Source: DASTHG01 sp041497135 (GTDB lineage: Bacteria > Gemmatimonadota > Gemmatimonadetes > Gemmatimonadales > GWC2-71-9). From it: a DNA stretch of 64,000 nucleotides. Where the stretch lies: the NCBI GenBank assembly GCA_041497135.1, contig JBGQFX010000001.1:84166-148165 (forward strand), given 5' to 3'. Shown in pieces: positions 1-8,707 of this stretch; position 1 is the stretch's first letter, and every line of letters begins with the position of its first letter. The position numbers and the translations under genes are program-made. The notes beneath the pieces were generated by a model that worked only from the letters and a program-made list of their open reading frames with translations, was not told the origin of the DNA and searched no databases.

Positions 1-240
1 AGTCATCACTTCGAGAACCAAGGTGCGCTCGAACAGCAGCTCCCGGGACACCGCGTCGTGGCAGCGGCTTTCGGCCTCCAGCACGTCACGCGTGGAGCAG
101 ACCCCCACGGCACGGCCCTGTCGATCGAGCACCGGCAGCGCGGAGACTTCGCTGTCGGTGAGCGCCGCGACGGCGTCCGCGACCGTCGCTTCCACATCGA
201 TGGTGTGCAGATTGGTGCGCATGATCTCGGCGACTCTCAT
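1..240 (-). CDS. CBS-domain protein (3' end beyond window)
   Basis: The 80 codons in view begin MRVAEIMRTNLHTID and continue through an ASALPVLD-like core (VSALPVLDRQGRAVG) and STRDVLE, the standard first CBS repeat. The second repeat lies beyond the left edge. The start is fixed by a perfect AGGAGG six bases upstream of the ATG. It sits 8 nt behind a paralogous CBS gene and is probably co-transcribed with it. CBS pairs usually bind adenine nucleotides and report energy state; no partner domain is visible, so the target is unknown. Confidence 0.85.
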   Translation of the reverse strand, partial: MRVAEIMRTNLHTIDVEATVADAVAALTDSEVSALPVLDRQGRAVGVCSTRDVLEAESRCHDAVSRELLFERTLVLEVMT

Positions 241-248
241 GGGTCCTC

Positions 249-650
249 CTAGAGCTTGGCGCCGGCCACCGCGCCCACGATATCCGATTGCGACAGAACG
301 CCCACCAGCGCCCCGTCGTATTCGACGAACACGCGGTGGATCTCACCGTACAGCATCTGGCGCGCGGCGTCGTGCACGTCGGCGTCAGGATCGACCGTCA
401 CCGGCTTGGCGGTCATGATCTCGCGCACGAGGGTCGTGTCCAGGATGGCGCCGCGCCGCTCGGCGTCCGATGCCTCGGACAGGAGCTGCAGCACATCGGT
501 CATCGAGATCACCCCCACCAGACGATCACGGCGCTCCACGACTGGGAGGCCGGAGACATGCTGCTCGGCGAGCGTGGTGACGGCCTCCGCGACGGTGACG
601 TCCGGGCCGATGGTCTCGAGGGTCGTCCGCATGATTTCGGCGACTTTCAT
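249..650 (-). CDS. CBS-domain pair protein
   Basis: A 133-residue protein made only of two CBS repeats: MKVAEIMRTTLETIG through ISMTDVLQLL, then VREIMTAKPVTVD through VLSQSDIVGAV. The same layout is seen in Mycobacterium Hrp1 (Rv2626c), a DosR-regulated protein. I chose the ATG at 650 because AGGGGG lies just upstream; the open frame continues further but only as high-GC read-through. It is first in a two-gene CBS operon and lies about 40 nt below a three-copy CTTCA repeat promoter. The ligand is unknown; adenine nucleotides are the family expectation. Confidence 0.88.
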   Translation of the reverse strand: MKVAEIMRTTLETIGPDVTVAEAVTTLAEQHVSGLPVVERRDRLVGVISMTDVLQLLSEASDAERRGAILDTTLVREIMTAKPVTVDPDADVHDAARQMLYGEIHRVFVEYDGALVGVLSQSDIVGAVAGAKL

Positions 651-691
651 GGATCCCCCTTGCGGAGATGGTTTCAACGTCCTGCAGCTGC

Positions 692-736
692 AACGTCGCC
701 GCCCGGGATTGAAGGCTGGATGAAGGAAGCCTGAAG
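692..736 (-). promoter_or_regulatory. 11-bp direct-repeat promoter of the CBS pair
   Basis: Read on the minus strand, CTTCAG, CTTCAT and CTTCAA start exactly 11 bp apart (plus-strand 731-736, 720-725, 709-714). Eleven bases later comes GACGTT (692-697), which has the A2 and T6 of a -10 hexamer. This is the PhoB-type arrangement, in which direct repeats replace the -35. The upstream edge abuts the start of the alcohol dehydrogenase gene on the other strand. Confidence 0.7.
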
Positions 737-738
737 GG

Positions 739-1734
739 ATGCGAGCGATGCTGCTCGACGCGCCAGGTGCGGCGCTCCGCGCCGGCACGCTGCCCGACCC
801 GGTACCGGGACCCGGCCAGGTCCGCCTCCGGGTGCGCGCGTGCGGCGTGTGCCGCACCGATCTCCACGTCGCCGACGGTGAGCTCGCCCATGCCAAGTTG
901 CCGCTCGTGTTGGGACACGAGATCGTCGGCACGGTGGAGGCGGCTGGTCCCGGCTCCGGGCGCTTCGCCGTCGGCGCCCGTGTGGGCGTGCCGTGGCTGG
1001 GATGGACCTGCGGCACCTGCGAGTACTGCCGACGGGAGCTCGAGAACCTGTGCGAGCAGGCGCGGTTCACCGGGTACCAGGTGGACGGCGGCTACGCCGA
1101 GCTCGCGGTCGCCGACGAGCGCTTCTGCTTCCCGATCCCCGATAGCTACGGCGACGCCGAGGCCGCACCGCTGCTGTGCGCCGGCCTGATCGGCTATCGC
1201 GCGCTGCGCCCGGCGGGTGATGCCAGCCGGTTGGGGATCTACGGCTTCGGTGCGGCGGCCCACATCGTGGCTCAGGTGGCGCGGCACGAAGGGCGGCGAG
1301 TGTTCGCGTTCACGCGCCCCGGCGACACCGCCGCGCAATCATTCGCGCGCGAGCTCGGCGCGGCGTGGTGCGGCGCCTCGCACGAGACCCCGCCCGAGCC
1401 GCTCGACGCCGCGATCATCTTCGCGCCGGTCGGCGCCCTCGTCCCGGCCGCGTTGCGGGCGGTGGCGAAGGGCGGGACGGTGGTATGCGCCGGGATTCAC
1501 ATGAGCGACATCCCGGCGTTCCCCTACGAGATCCTGTGGGGCGAGCGGGTGGTGCGGTCGGTGGCGAATCTCACTCGCAAGGACGGGGAGGAGTTCCTGG
1601 CCCTGGCGCCACGCATCCCGGTGCGGACCGACGTGGAGACCTTTCCGCTGGAGCACGCCAATGAGGCACTGGAGCGGCTGCGGGCGGGACAGGTGCGCGG
1701 AGCTGTGGTGCTGCGATACGACGGATCGCGCTAG
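739..1734 (+). CDS. Zinc-dependent alcohol dehydrogenase (AdhA-like MDR family)
   Basis: A 331-residue medium-chain dehydrogenase. The catalytic zinc ligands are visible at Cys38 in CGVCRTDLH and His60-Glu61 in GHEIVG. The structural zinc cysteines are 91, 94, 97 and 105 (CGTCEYCRRELENLC). The nucleotide-binding loop is GIYGFGAAAH near residue 167. It resembles the mycobacterial AdhA subgroup, NAD(P)-linked oxidation or reduction of alcohols and aldehydes; the substrate is not predictable. The start is ambiguous: ATG at 739 directly abuts GAAGGG, while ATG at 748 has better spacing but loses three residues common in the family. It converges with the kinase gene, sharing the 4-nt CTAG. Confidence 0.9.
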   Translation: MRAMLLDAPGAALRAGTLPDPVPGPGQVRLRVRACGVCRTDLHVADGELAHAKLPLVLGHEIVGTVEAAGPGSGRFAVGARVGVPWLGWTCGTCEYCRRELENLCEQARFTGYQVDGGYAELAVADERFCFPIPDSYGDAEAAPLLCAGLIGYRALRPAGDASRLGIYGFGAAAHIVAQVARHEGRRVFAFTRPGDTAAQSFARELGAAWCGASHETPPEPLDAAIIFAPVGALVPAALRAVAKGGTVVCAGIHMSDIPAFPYEILWGERVVRSVANLTRKDGEEFLALAPRIPVRTDVETFPLEHANEALERLRAGQVRGAVVLRYDGSR

Positions 1735-3887
1735 ACCTGCTGCAGAATGGCCTGGTAGCGAGGGTCGTCGCGCAGCGACGCCAGGTCCGAGTCGTTCTCG
1801 ATCCAGCCGCGCAGCCCGAACCCCAGTTGCACGGCTTTCTCCAGGCTGGTGAGCGCGGCTTCGCGCTCCCCCTGCACAGCGTAGAAACAGGCGGCGTTGT
1901 ACAGCATTCCGGAGTCTTCCGGATCGATCGCCAACGCCCGCCGCATCCATTCGAGCCCGCGCTCCCGTTGGCCGGCGTGCGCCAGTTCGAGGGCGCCCAG
2001 GCACAGCGCCCGCGGGTCATCGGGGTTCAGCTCGACGTGCTTCTCCACCAGCTGGAGCGCCCGCTGGTGGGTTGCAGCGGCCTCCGCCTTGCGACCCAGT
2101 CCTTCGTACGTCTGGGACAGGAAGGACGCGGCCTGATAATCGTCCGGTCGCATCCGGCACGCTTCCTCGAACGAAGCGGCCGCCAGCACCAGTTTCCCCT
2201 GCTGATACCACGCACGGGCCTGAAAATAGTGGGCTTCGAACAGCTTCGGGTTGAGCCGGATCGCGGTCGCGAATGCCTGGTCCGCTTCCTCGTATCGCTC
2301 GGCGAAGGCCATGGCCAGCCCACGCGAGGTATGGGCTTCCGCCGACTGCGGGTCGAGCTCCAGGGCCTTCCGGCTCGCCGTGTCCGCCTGCTCCAGGTGC
2401 GTCGTACTCGCGTCCCAGTACGTATAGATGAACGAGCAGCAATCGGCGATCCCGGCGTAGGCGAGAGCGTAATTGGGATCGATCTCGATGGCGCGCTCGA
2501 ACATGCGTCGGGCGTACTCCACACCCTTGCGGCGCCACTGATGAAAGAACTGCCGGCCACGGAGGTAGCACTCGTACGCCTGGACGTTTGCCGTGGGCGC
2601 CTTCTCGATGGCGCGCTTCTCGTCCTCGCTCAGCACCACGCGCAGTGCCTTCACGATGTTGCCCGCGATCTCTTCCTGAATCGCGAATACGTCTTCCATG
2701 TCGCGGTCGTACCGCTCCGACCACAGATGGTAGCCGTCGGCGACATTGATGAGCTGTGCGGTGATGCGCAGCCGGTTACCGGCCTTGCGGACGCTCCCCT
2801 CGAGCACGGTGCCGACTTTCAGCTTGCGGCCGATCTCGCCGATGTCCTCGTTTTTTCCCTTGAACGCGAACGCCGAGGTGCGCGAGGCGATGTTCAGCTG
2901 CCCGATCTTCATCAGGGCGTTGATCAGCTCCTCGGCCATGCCTTCGCAGAAATACTCCTGATCGCGCTGCGGGCTCATGTCCGCGAACGGCAGCACCGCA
3001 ATCGATTTGGCCACGGGAGTGGCCGGTGCCGTGCCGGGGGGCGTGCTGGTCCCGGTGGCGGGCACGAGCGCCTGCGCGAACAGCATCGGCGTGGCGAACC
3101 GCTCCGCGGGGGCTTTCGCCAACGCCTTCAAGACCGCCTGGTCGATGACTTCCGGAACCGAGTCCCGAACCGTGCGCAGCGACGGCACGGGCGTCGTAAA
3201 GCACTGCGCGATGATCGACTGCGCCGTGGGGCCCGTGAACGGCGTCCGGCCGCTCAGCATTTCGTACAGCACGCACGCCAGACTGTACACGTCGCTGCGA
3301 CCGTCGAGCTCGGCTTCCCCGGCCGCCTGCTCCGGGCTCATGTACGCCGGCGTCCCGACGGTCGCCCCCGTCTGCGTCAGGGTGTCGGCCGCGGCCGCGC
3401 TCACCGCCTTGGCGATCCCGAAGTCGGTTACCATCGCCTCGCCGTCGTGCAACATCACGTTCTCGGGCTTGATGTCGCGGTGCACGACCTGGTGGCGATG
3501 GGCATAGTCCAGGGCGCTCGCGACCGCCCGGGTGATCTGCAGCGCGTCGTCCAGCGGCAGCTGCCGCTCGCGTTCGAGCCGCTGGCGCAGCGAATCCCCT
3601 TCGATGTAGGGCATGACGTAGTAGAGCAGGTCGCCGGCCTGGCCCGAGTCGTACAGCGGGACGATGTGGGGATGTTGTAGTCGCGCGGCGATCTGGATCT
3701 CGCGCAGAAACCGGTCCGGCCCCAGGTTCACGGCCAGGTGGGGATGCAACACCTTCAACGCCACCGGACGGTGGTGCTTCAGATCCTGGGCCAGGTATAC
3801 CGTCGCCATGCCGCCGCGGCCGACCTCCCGCTCGATCTGGTAGCGGTCGGCGACGGCGGCACGGACTCGGTCCTGAGGGTCAATCAT
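1731..3887 (-). CDS. Serine/threonine protein kinase with TolB-like and TPR tail
   Basis: 718 residues. The Hanks kinase domain covers about 16-270: glycine loop GRGGMA at 23-28, Lys45 in VALKVL, HRDIKPEN at 136-143, DFG at 155-157, activation segment ending in MSPEQ. From about 290 there is a TolB N-domain-like or cyclase-associated segment (KSIAVLPFADMSP, YFCEGMAEELINAL, LEGSVRK). Tetratricopeptide repeats fill the rest (YALAYAGIADC, AEAHTSRGLAMAF, GMLYNAACFYAV). No transmembrane helix separates kinase and tail, so it is likely cytosolic. It follows the baeRF gene by 63 nt on the same strand. Substrates are unknown. Confidence 0.92.
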   Translation of the reverse strand: MIDPQDRVRAAVADRYQIEREVGRGGMATVYLAQDLKHHRPVALKVLHPHLAVNLGPDRFLREIQIAARLQHPHIVPLYDSGQAGDLLYYVMPYIEGDSLRQRLERERQLPLDDALQITRAVASALDYAHRHQVVHRDIKPENVMLHDGEAMVTDFGIAKAVSAAAADTLTQTGATVGTPAYMSPEQAAGEAELDGRSDVYSLACVLYEMLSGRTPFTGPTAQSIIAQCFTTPVPSLRTVRDSVPEVIDQAVLKALAKAPAERFATPMLFAQALVPATGTSTPPGTAPATPVAKSIAVLPFADMSPQRDQEYFCEGMAEELINALMKIGQLNIASRTSAFAFKGKNEDIGEIGRKLKVGTVLEGSVRKAGNRLRITAQLINVADGYHLWSERYDRDMEDVFAIQEEIAGNIVKALRVVLSEDEKRAIEKAPTANVQAYECYLRGRQFFHQWRRKGVEYARRMFERAIEIDPNYALAYAGIADCCSFIYTYWDASTTHLEQADTASRKALELDPQSAEAHTSRGLAMAFAERYEEADQAFATAIRLNPKLFEAHYFQARAWYQQGKLVLAAASFEEACRMRPDDYQAASFLSQTYEGLGRKAEAAATHQRALQLVEKHVELNPDDPRALCLGALELAHAGQRERGLEWMRRALAIDPEDSGMLYNAACFYAVQGEREAALTSLEKAVQLGFGLRGWIENDSDLASLRDDPRYQAILQQV

Positions 3888-3927
3888 GGGAGCGCCAAAG
3901 ATACTTCCGGAGCGACGCCTCGGCTCC

Positions 3928-3945
3928 GCGCGCCTGAGGGCGCGC
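3928..3945 (-). terminator. GC-rich hairpin between baeRF and kinase genes
   Basis: GCGCGCC, a TGAG loop, and GGCGCGC form a perfect 7-bp stem just past the baeRF stop. There is no T tract, so intrinsic termination is only a possibility; it may instead reduce read-through into the kinase gene. Confidence 0.35.
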
Positions 3946-3950
3946 CGGGC

Positions 3951-4742
3951 TCAGCGGTAGCGCAGCAGCGCCGCGACGCCGTCGATGCGCGCCGCCTGCC
4001 GCGGATCACCGATCTCCACGACCGTCCCGCCGAGGCGCCGCGTTTCGGCTGTGGCGGCGACGACGAGATCGGGTACCCGGATCACCGCCTCCCCCTGGGC
4101 CTCCGGTTTGGTCAGAACGAGCCGCCCGGAGGTGGCGCAGCGGTACCCCGGACGGCCGCCTCGTGGGGAGACGAGCAGCGTGCGTACCTGGTCCCGGGCA
4201 AGGGCCAGCAGCACGGCCCGGAGCCCGTCGACCGCCTTCCCCGTCCCGAATCCCTCCAGCGCCTCACTCACGATTTGCTCCTGTGCGACCAGGCCGCCAG
4301 CGCTCCGCGCCTCGCGGACGCTGGCCAGCACCTGTGGAGCGGTGAGCTCGAGCGGATTGAGCCGGTCGGTCCCCACGACCAACTTGGACAAGCGGGGCGG
4401 CAGCACGTGTCGCAGCGCGGCCACGACCGGATCGGCCCCCCCGAGCACCAGCCCCAGCGCGCCATGCGCGCGCACCAGAGCCGAGAGCCGCCTGGTGACG
4501 CCGGCATAATGGCGACGCTCTTCCTCGCGCCGGCGCCCGTGGAACCCGCCCTCGCCCCAGCCTGGAGAGTCCTGTCGGTCGCTATGGAACTTGCCGCCAC
4601 GCATGCGTGGCGACACCAGGCAGGGAAGCTCCGTGACGTGGGCTGCGTCCACGAGAAACAGCCGGGCGTGCGCGTGATCCAGCACGACGGCCAGCATCAA
4701 GGTGTCATCGCGGCTTGGCGCCGCCGTCACGGTCGCAGCCAT
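3951..4742 (-). CDS. Bacterial eRF1-like (baeRF family) protein
   Basis: 263 residues resembling the bacterial archaeo-eukaryotic release-factor family (eRF1/Pelota domains 2-3): the opening LMLAVVLDHAHARLFLVD, the arginine-rich REEERRHYAGV stretch, LGLVLGGADPVVAALRHVLP, and a C-terminal L7Ae-like end (GGTVVEIGDPRQAARIDGVAALLRYR). Members are thought to act on ribosomes, possibly stalled ones; biochemistry is thin. Mycobacterial Rv2629, a DosR-regulon gene, belongs to this group as I recall it. Its ATG overlaps the groEL stop by 1 nt, so the two are translationally coupled. Confidence 0.75.
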   Translation of the reverse strand: MAATVTAAPSRDDTLMLAVVLDHAHARLFLVDAAHVTELPCLVSPRMRGGKFHSDRQDSPGWGEGGFHGRRREEERRHYAGVTRRLSALVRAHGALGLVLGGADPVVAALRHVLPPRLSKLVVGTDRLNPLELTAPQVLASVREARSAGGLVAQEQIVSEALEGFGTGKAVDGLRAVLLALARDQVRTLLVSPRGGRPGYRCATSGRLVLTKPEAQGEAVIRVPDLVVAATAETRRLGGTVVEIGDPRQAARIDGVAALLRYR

Positions 4743-6361
4743 CAGTACTCCTCCGGCACCTGGGGTGCCGCGCGTTTGGGCTCTGGGATCTCGGTCAAGG
4801 TGGCCTCGGTGAGCAGCAGCACGCTGGCCACCGACACGGCATTCTCCAGCGCGACGCGAACCACCTTCGTCGGATCGATGATGCCCGCGTCCACGAGGTC
4901 CACGTATTCGCTGCGTGCGGCGTCGAAGCCGTAGTTACCGCTTCCCTGCCGCATGCGGTCCACGACCACTCCGCCATCCGCACCCGAATTGGCCGCGATC
5001 TGCCGGGTCGGCGTCTCGAGGGCCCGTCGCAGGATCAGGACGCCGGTCCGCTCATCGCCGTCGCACGCCGCGGCTTCCCGCTCGACGTCCGGGATCACGC
5101 GCAGCAGCGCCAGCCCGCCGCCGGGCACGATCCCTTCGGCAACGGCGGCCTTGGTGGCGCTGATGGCATCGTCGAAGGCTTCCTTGCGGCTCTTGAGCTC
5201 CGTCTCCGAGGGGGCGCCGACGCGCACGACCGCCACGCCGCCGGCGAGCTTGGCGAGCCGCTCCTGGAGCTTCTCCTTGTCGTAGTCTGACGTCGCCCGC
5301 TCGATCTGGCGGCGCAGCTCCTGGCAGCGGCCCTCGATCGCCGCCTTGACGCCGCCCCCGCCGATGATCGTCGTGTTGTCCTTGTCCACCACGACCCGTT
5401 TGGCCTTGCCGAGGTCCTCCACGGTGACATGCTCGAGTTTGACGCCCACTTCCTCGGCCAGGAGCCGGCCGCCCGTCAGAATGGCGATGTCTTCCAGCAT
5501 CGCCTTGCGGCGATCGCCGAAGCCGGGGGCCTTCACGGACACCGAGGCCAGCGTGCCGCGGATCTTGTTGACGACCAGCGTCGCGAGCGCCTCCCCTTCA
5601 ACGTCCTCGGCCACCACCAGGAGCGGCCGGCCGAGCTTCGCCACCTGCTCGAGCAGGGGCAGCAGATCCTTCATGCTGGAGATCTTCTTCTCGTAGAGAA
5701 GGATCAGCGGCTCTTCGAGGATGGCCTCCATCTTCGCCGGGTCGGTGATGAAGTACGGCGACAGGAATCCGCGATCGAACTGCAGGCCCTCCACCACTTC
5801 CAGTGCGGTTTCCGTCCCCTTGGCTTCCTCCACCGTGATCGCGCCCTCGGCGCCGACCTGCTCCACGGCGTCGGCGATCATCTCTCCGATGGCCAGGTCG
5901 TTGTGCGCCGAGATGGCGGCGACTTGCGCCTTTTCTTTCCGGCTCTTGACCGGCCGGGACAGTTTCTTGAGCGCCGCGACGGCCGCCTTGACGCCGCGAT
6001 CCAGCCCGTGCTTCAGGTCGATTGCGCTGGCGCCGGCCGCGACGTTGCGCAGCCCCTCCGCGAACATCGTGTGCGCCAAGAGCGTCGCGGTCGTGGTCCC
6101 GTCCCCGACGGCGTCGCCGGTCTGGGCGGCGGCTTCGCGCAACACCTGGGCGCCGAGGTTCTCCTCGGGGTCCTGCAGATCGACTTCTTTGGCGATGGTG
6201 ACGCCGTCGTTGCAGACGAGCGGCGTGCCCCACTTCTTCTCGACTAGGACGCATTTGGATTTCGGACCGAGCGTCACCCGTACGGCGTCGGCCATCGCGG
6301 TGGCGCCGCGCAGCACCTTCTCCCGCGCGGCGGCCTGAAACAGCATCTGCTTGTGCGGCAT
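4742..6361 (-). CDS. groEL: GroEL-type chaperonin (60 kDa), variant tail
   Basis: 539 residues, close to the usual length. Asp52 in CNDGVTIAKE and Asp87 in VGDGTTTATLL keep E. coli numbering, and the later catalytic Asp in FDDAISATKAAV is present, so ATPase function should be intact. The N-terminus (MPHKQMLFQAAAREKVLRG) is unlike the common AAKxIxFg start. The C-terminus ends PKRAAPQVPEEY with no Gly-Gly-Met tail. No groES lies next to it. This looks like an extra, specialised chaperonin rather than the housekeeping copy. It heads an operon with the baeRF gene and has its own CTTCA-type repeat promoter. Confidence 0.95.
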   Translation of the reverse strand: MPHKQMLFQAAAREKVLRGATAMADAVRVTLGPKSKCVLVEKKWGTPLVCNDGVTIAKEVDLQDPEENLGAQVLREAAAQTGDAVGDGTTTATLLAHTMFAEGLRNVAAGASAIDLKHGLDRGVKAAVAALKKLSRPVKSRKEKAQVAAISAHNDLAIGEMIADAVEQVGAEGAITVEEAKGTETALEVVEGLQFDRGFLSPYFITDPAKMEAILEEPLILLYEKKISSMKDLLPLLEQVAKLGRPLLVVAEDVEGEALATLVVNKIRGTLASVSVKAPGFGDRRKAMLEDIAILTGGRLLAEEVGVKLEHVTVEDLGKAKRVVVDKDNTTIIGGGGVKAAIEGRCQELRRQIERATSDYDKEKLQERLAKLAGGVAVVRVGAPSETELKSRKEAFDDAISATKAAVAEGIVPGGGLALLRVIPDVEREAAACDGDERTGVLILRRALETPTRQIAANSGADGGVVVDRMRQGSGNYGFDAARSEYVDLVDAGIIDPTKVVRVALENAVSVASVLLLTEATLTEIPEPKRAAPQVPEEY

Positions 6362-6390
6362 GGGATACCTCCACTCAAGCGCTCGTCCGC

Positions 6391-6435
6391 AAGATGCCGG
6401 TGCCGCTCTAAGAACTGACTGAGAACCGTATGAAG
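6391..6435 (-). promoter_or_regulatory. 11-bp direct-repeat promoter of groEL
   Basis: Minus-strand hexamers CTTCAT, TCTCAG and TCTTAG begin at exact 11-bp steps (6430-6435, 6419-6424, 6408-6413). CATCTT (6391-6396) follows after exactly 11 nt. The transcript would start about 25 nt above the groEL ATG. It sits back to back with the repeat promoter of the CBS gene at 6532. Confidence 0.7.
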
Positions 6436-6460
6436 GACCGGAGCGTGGAGTGGACCGCAG

Positions 6461-6505
6461 GCTAACGCCGACTTCACGGCCGGTTCACAAATCCCCGGCG
6501 ATCGT
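6461..6505 (+). promoter_or_regulatory. 11-bp direct-repeat promoter of CBS gene
   Basis: GCTAAC, CTTCAC and GTTCAC start at 6461, 6472 and 6483, 11 bp apart. GATCGT (6500-6505) follows 11 nt after the last one. The same block, with GCTAAG, CTTCAC, CTTCAC and GATCCT, precedes the CBS paralogue at 15532. Confidence 0.75.
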
Positions 6506-6531
6506 TCTGAGGTACCGATCGAGGAGGCAAC

Positions 6532-7134
6532 ATGCTCACAGTGCGGGATCTCATGACCAGAGAGGTGGCGACCGTGGACCCGCAGCTCACGCTGCGCGAG
6601 GCGGTCGAGCTCTTGAGCACACGACACGTGAGCGGAGCGCCGGTGACGGCCGGCGGGCGCCTGGTGGGCGTCCTGTCCGCGAGCGACGTCCTTGCGTTCG
6701 AAGCGGAAACGCCGGGCGTCCCGACCGAACGCCCCGCGCTGGAGATCGAGGATTTGGACCAGCCGACGGAGTGGGTCGAGGGTGAGGAGGCGCCGGCCGC
6801 GTTCTTCAGCGATCAGTGGTCGGACGCGGGTGCGGACGTGCTGGAGCGGTTCGCCGAGGTCAGTGGCCCCGAGTGGGACTACCTGGCCGAGCACACGGTG
6901 GCCGAGGTGATGACACCGATCCTGTGCAGCGTCGCGCCGTTCGTGGACGTGTATACCGCGGCCGACTACATGATCCGGGCGGATGTTCACCGTTTGATCG
7001 TGATGGATGACGGCCGGCTGGTGGGCATTCTCAGCAGTCTGGACATCGTGCGGGCCGTCGCACAACGGCGCCTGGTGGCGAGCGGCCCGGAAGCCCGCTC
7101 GACGCCGCGCGTGGAGGCGGACGTCCGGCATTGA
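6532..7134 (+). CDS. CBS-domain protein with acidic insert
   Basis: 200 residues. The first CBS repeat is 1-60 (MLTVRDLMTREVATVD, HVSGAPVTAGG, LSASDVLAFE). An acidic linker of about 60 residues follows (EIEDLDQPTEWVEGEE), then the second repeat (VAEVMTPILCSVAP, VHRLIVMDDG, ILSSLDIVRAV). GAGGAGG upstream supports the ATG. It leads a run with a membrane protein and a UspA protein. A paralogue with the same promoter and ribosome-binding region, now broken, lies at 15532. A sensory role via bound nucleotide is the family expectation. Confidence 0.88.
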   Translation: MLTVRDLMTREVATVDPQLTLREAVELLSTRHVSGAPVTAGGRLVGVLSASDVLAFEAETPGVPTERPALEIEDLDQPTEWVEGEEAPAAFFSDQWSDAGADVLERFAEVSGPEWDYLAEHTVAEVMTPILCSVAPFVDVYTAADYMIRADVHRLIVMDDGRLVGILSSLDIVRAVAQRRLVASGPEARSTPRVEADVRH

Positions 7135-7164
7135 GGTAGCCGAACGTCCGGATAAGGAGGCTCT

Positions 7165-7836
7165 ATGAGCGTCGATTGGACGCTATACCGCCGCTGGGTA
7201 TTCGCCAACGGGTGGAGCGAATGCCTCGGATTGGGTGCGACCGGTGCCCTGGGGTGGTGGGTCATGCGCGTGACGGAGGAGCCTTCGTCGATCGTCACGA
7301 TCCTGGCAACCGCGCTATTCGCCGTCACGGGCGGCATGCTGTTCGAAGGCATTCTGGTGGGTTACGCCCAGGCACGCGTGCTTCGCGGGCCAGAGCCTGA
7401 TTTCCGATCGGGCCGCTGGATTCTCGCTACGGCGATCGGGGCCGGAGTCGCCTGGCTGCTCGGGATGATCCCGAGCACGGCCATGGCGCTCGCTGGACCG
7501 GCGGCAGCAGGAGAGCCGCCCGCCTGGCTCGGCGGTCCCGTGCAATACTTGCTTGCCGCGGCGATGGGGTTGGTGCTCGGGCCGATGCTCGGCATTCCGC
7601 AGATGTTCGTCCTGCGCCGGTACGCCCCGCGGGCGAGCCGCTGGGTTCTGGCCAACGCTCTCGCGTGGGCGGTCGGGATGCCGGTGGTGTTTCTCGGTGC
7701 GGGCGCCGTGCCCCACGAGACGAGTACGGCCGTCGCGATCCTGATCGTCGGCCTCACGTGTTTCGCGGCAGGGATCGTCGTCGGCGCGGTGCATGGGCTG
7801 TTCCTGATCAGGCTGTTGCGGGCCGAAGGCGCCTAG
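7165..7836 (+). CDS. Multi-spanning membrane protein of unknown function
   Basis: 223 residues, preceded by AAGGAGG. About six hydrophobic segments are visible (near 22-37, 43-66, 87-108, 127-149, 159-181 and 186-211), with short Arg-containing loops (RRYAPRASR). No catalytic or transport motif is recognisable. It lies 30 nt after the CBS gene and 1 nt before the UspA gene, so it is probably part of the same stress operon. I do not recognise the family. Confidence 0.75.
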   Translation: MSVDWTLYRRWVFANGWSECLGLGATGALGWWVMRVTEEPSSIVTILATALFAVTGGMLFEGILVGYAQARVLRGPEPDFRSGRWILATAIGAGVAWLLGMIPSTAMALAGPAAAGEPPAWLGGPVQYLLAAAMGLVLGPMLGIPQMFVLRRYAPRASRWVLANALAWAVGMPVVFLGAGAVPHETSTAVAILIVGLTCFAAGIVVGAVHGLFLIRLLRAEGA

Positions 7837-7837
7837 A

Positions 7838-8707
7838 ATGCCCCGCATCCTGCTCGCCACTCACGGAGGTCGCGGCGCCGATGGCGCGGTGCGCGTCGCC
7901 TCCCTGCTCGCCCAGCGACTCCATGCCTCGCTCGACGTGCTGGCCGTGCTCGAGCCGATGCCTCCCATGGAGATGTCTCCACTCGACCTGGGGGGCATGG
8001 GGCTCGTGCCGGGTCCGGAGCAATACGCGATGCTCAACGAGCAGCTTCGCTCCGCGGTCGCCGGGCAGCTGAGCCGCTGTCAGGTTGCGGACGCCGCCCC
8101 GATCTTCGAGGCGGGCCACCGCGCGCTCCAGATCGCGGAGACCGCGCGAACCACCGGGGCCAGTCTCATCGTGATCGGTCTCGGGCCGCACAGTGTGATC
8201 GACCGCGCGCTGGGGGGCGAAACGGCGCTGCAGCTGGTCCAGATGGTCCACACACCCGTCCTCGCCGTCCCGTCTGACGCCACCGCTCTCCCGCGCCGGA
8301 TCGTCGTGGCGGTCGACTTCACGCCGACCAGCATGCGCGCCGCGCGGGCCGCCGCGCAGTGCCTCGTTGCGGGTGACGTCCTGGATCTCGTGCATGTCGC
8401 ACCGAAGGGCCTCCCATCTTTCGAATCAGGCCCAGATGCGAGCGTGGGCGCTCGACTGCGGGACCTGGCCGCACAATTCGTGGTTCCATCGGGGGTCGAG
8501 GTGGTGGCGGTCGAGCTCCAGGGGGACCCGGCGCGGTCGCTGCTGGCCTACCTCGACAGTTCAGCCGCCGACATGATCGCCCTGGGCAGTCATGGCTACG
8601 GTTTCTGGAAGCGGCTCGCACTGGGCAGCGTGGTTTCCAAGGTGGTGCGACTGGCGAAGACCGCGGTCCTCGTCGCGCCCATCGGGTCGATCAGCGTCCC
8701 TGGCTAG
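7838..8707 (+). CDS. Tandem universal stress protein (UspA family)
   Basis: 289 residues forming two Usp domains, about 1-145 and 150-285. The second carries the nucleotide-binding signature G-2x-G-9x-GS in GSHGYGFWKRLALGS; the first has a weaker version (GLGPHSVIDRALGGETA). ATP binding is therefore likely in the second half. The gene starts 1 nt after the membrane protein gene. Its stop codon (8705-8707) lies inside the left arm of an 84-bp palindrome, so the hairpin may define the mRNA end. Tandem Usps of this length are common in the DosR regulon. Confidence 0.93.
   Translation: MPRILLATHGGRGADGAVRVASLLAQRLHASLDVLAVLEPMPPMEMSPLDLGGMGLVPGPEQYAMLNEQLRSAVAGQLSRCQVADAAPIFEAGHRALQIAETARTTGASLIVIGLGPHSVIDRALGGETALQLVQMVHTPVLAVPSDATALPRRIVVAVDFTPTSMRAARAAAQCLVAGDVLDLVHVAPKGLPSFESGPDASVGARLRDLAAQFVVPSGVEVVAVELQGDPARSLLAYLDSSAADMIALGSHGYGFWKRLALGSVVSKVVRLAKTAVLVAPIGSISVPG

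Noticed and set aside
739..750. The 709-736 repeats as promoter of the alcohol dehydrogenase gene
   Set aside because: In that direction they end two bases before the start codon, leaving no room for a -10; in the other direction spacing to a -10 is exact.
1827..3680. 617-codon open frame antisense to the first kinase gene
   Set aside because: Its composition is that of a high-GC shadow frame with His/Arg-rich sequence and no motif; the opposite strand encodes an unmistakable kinase.
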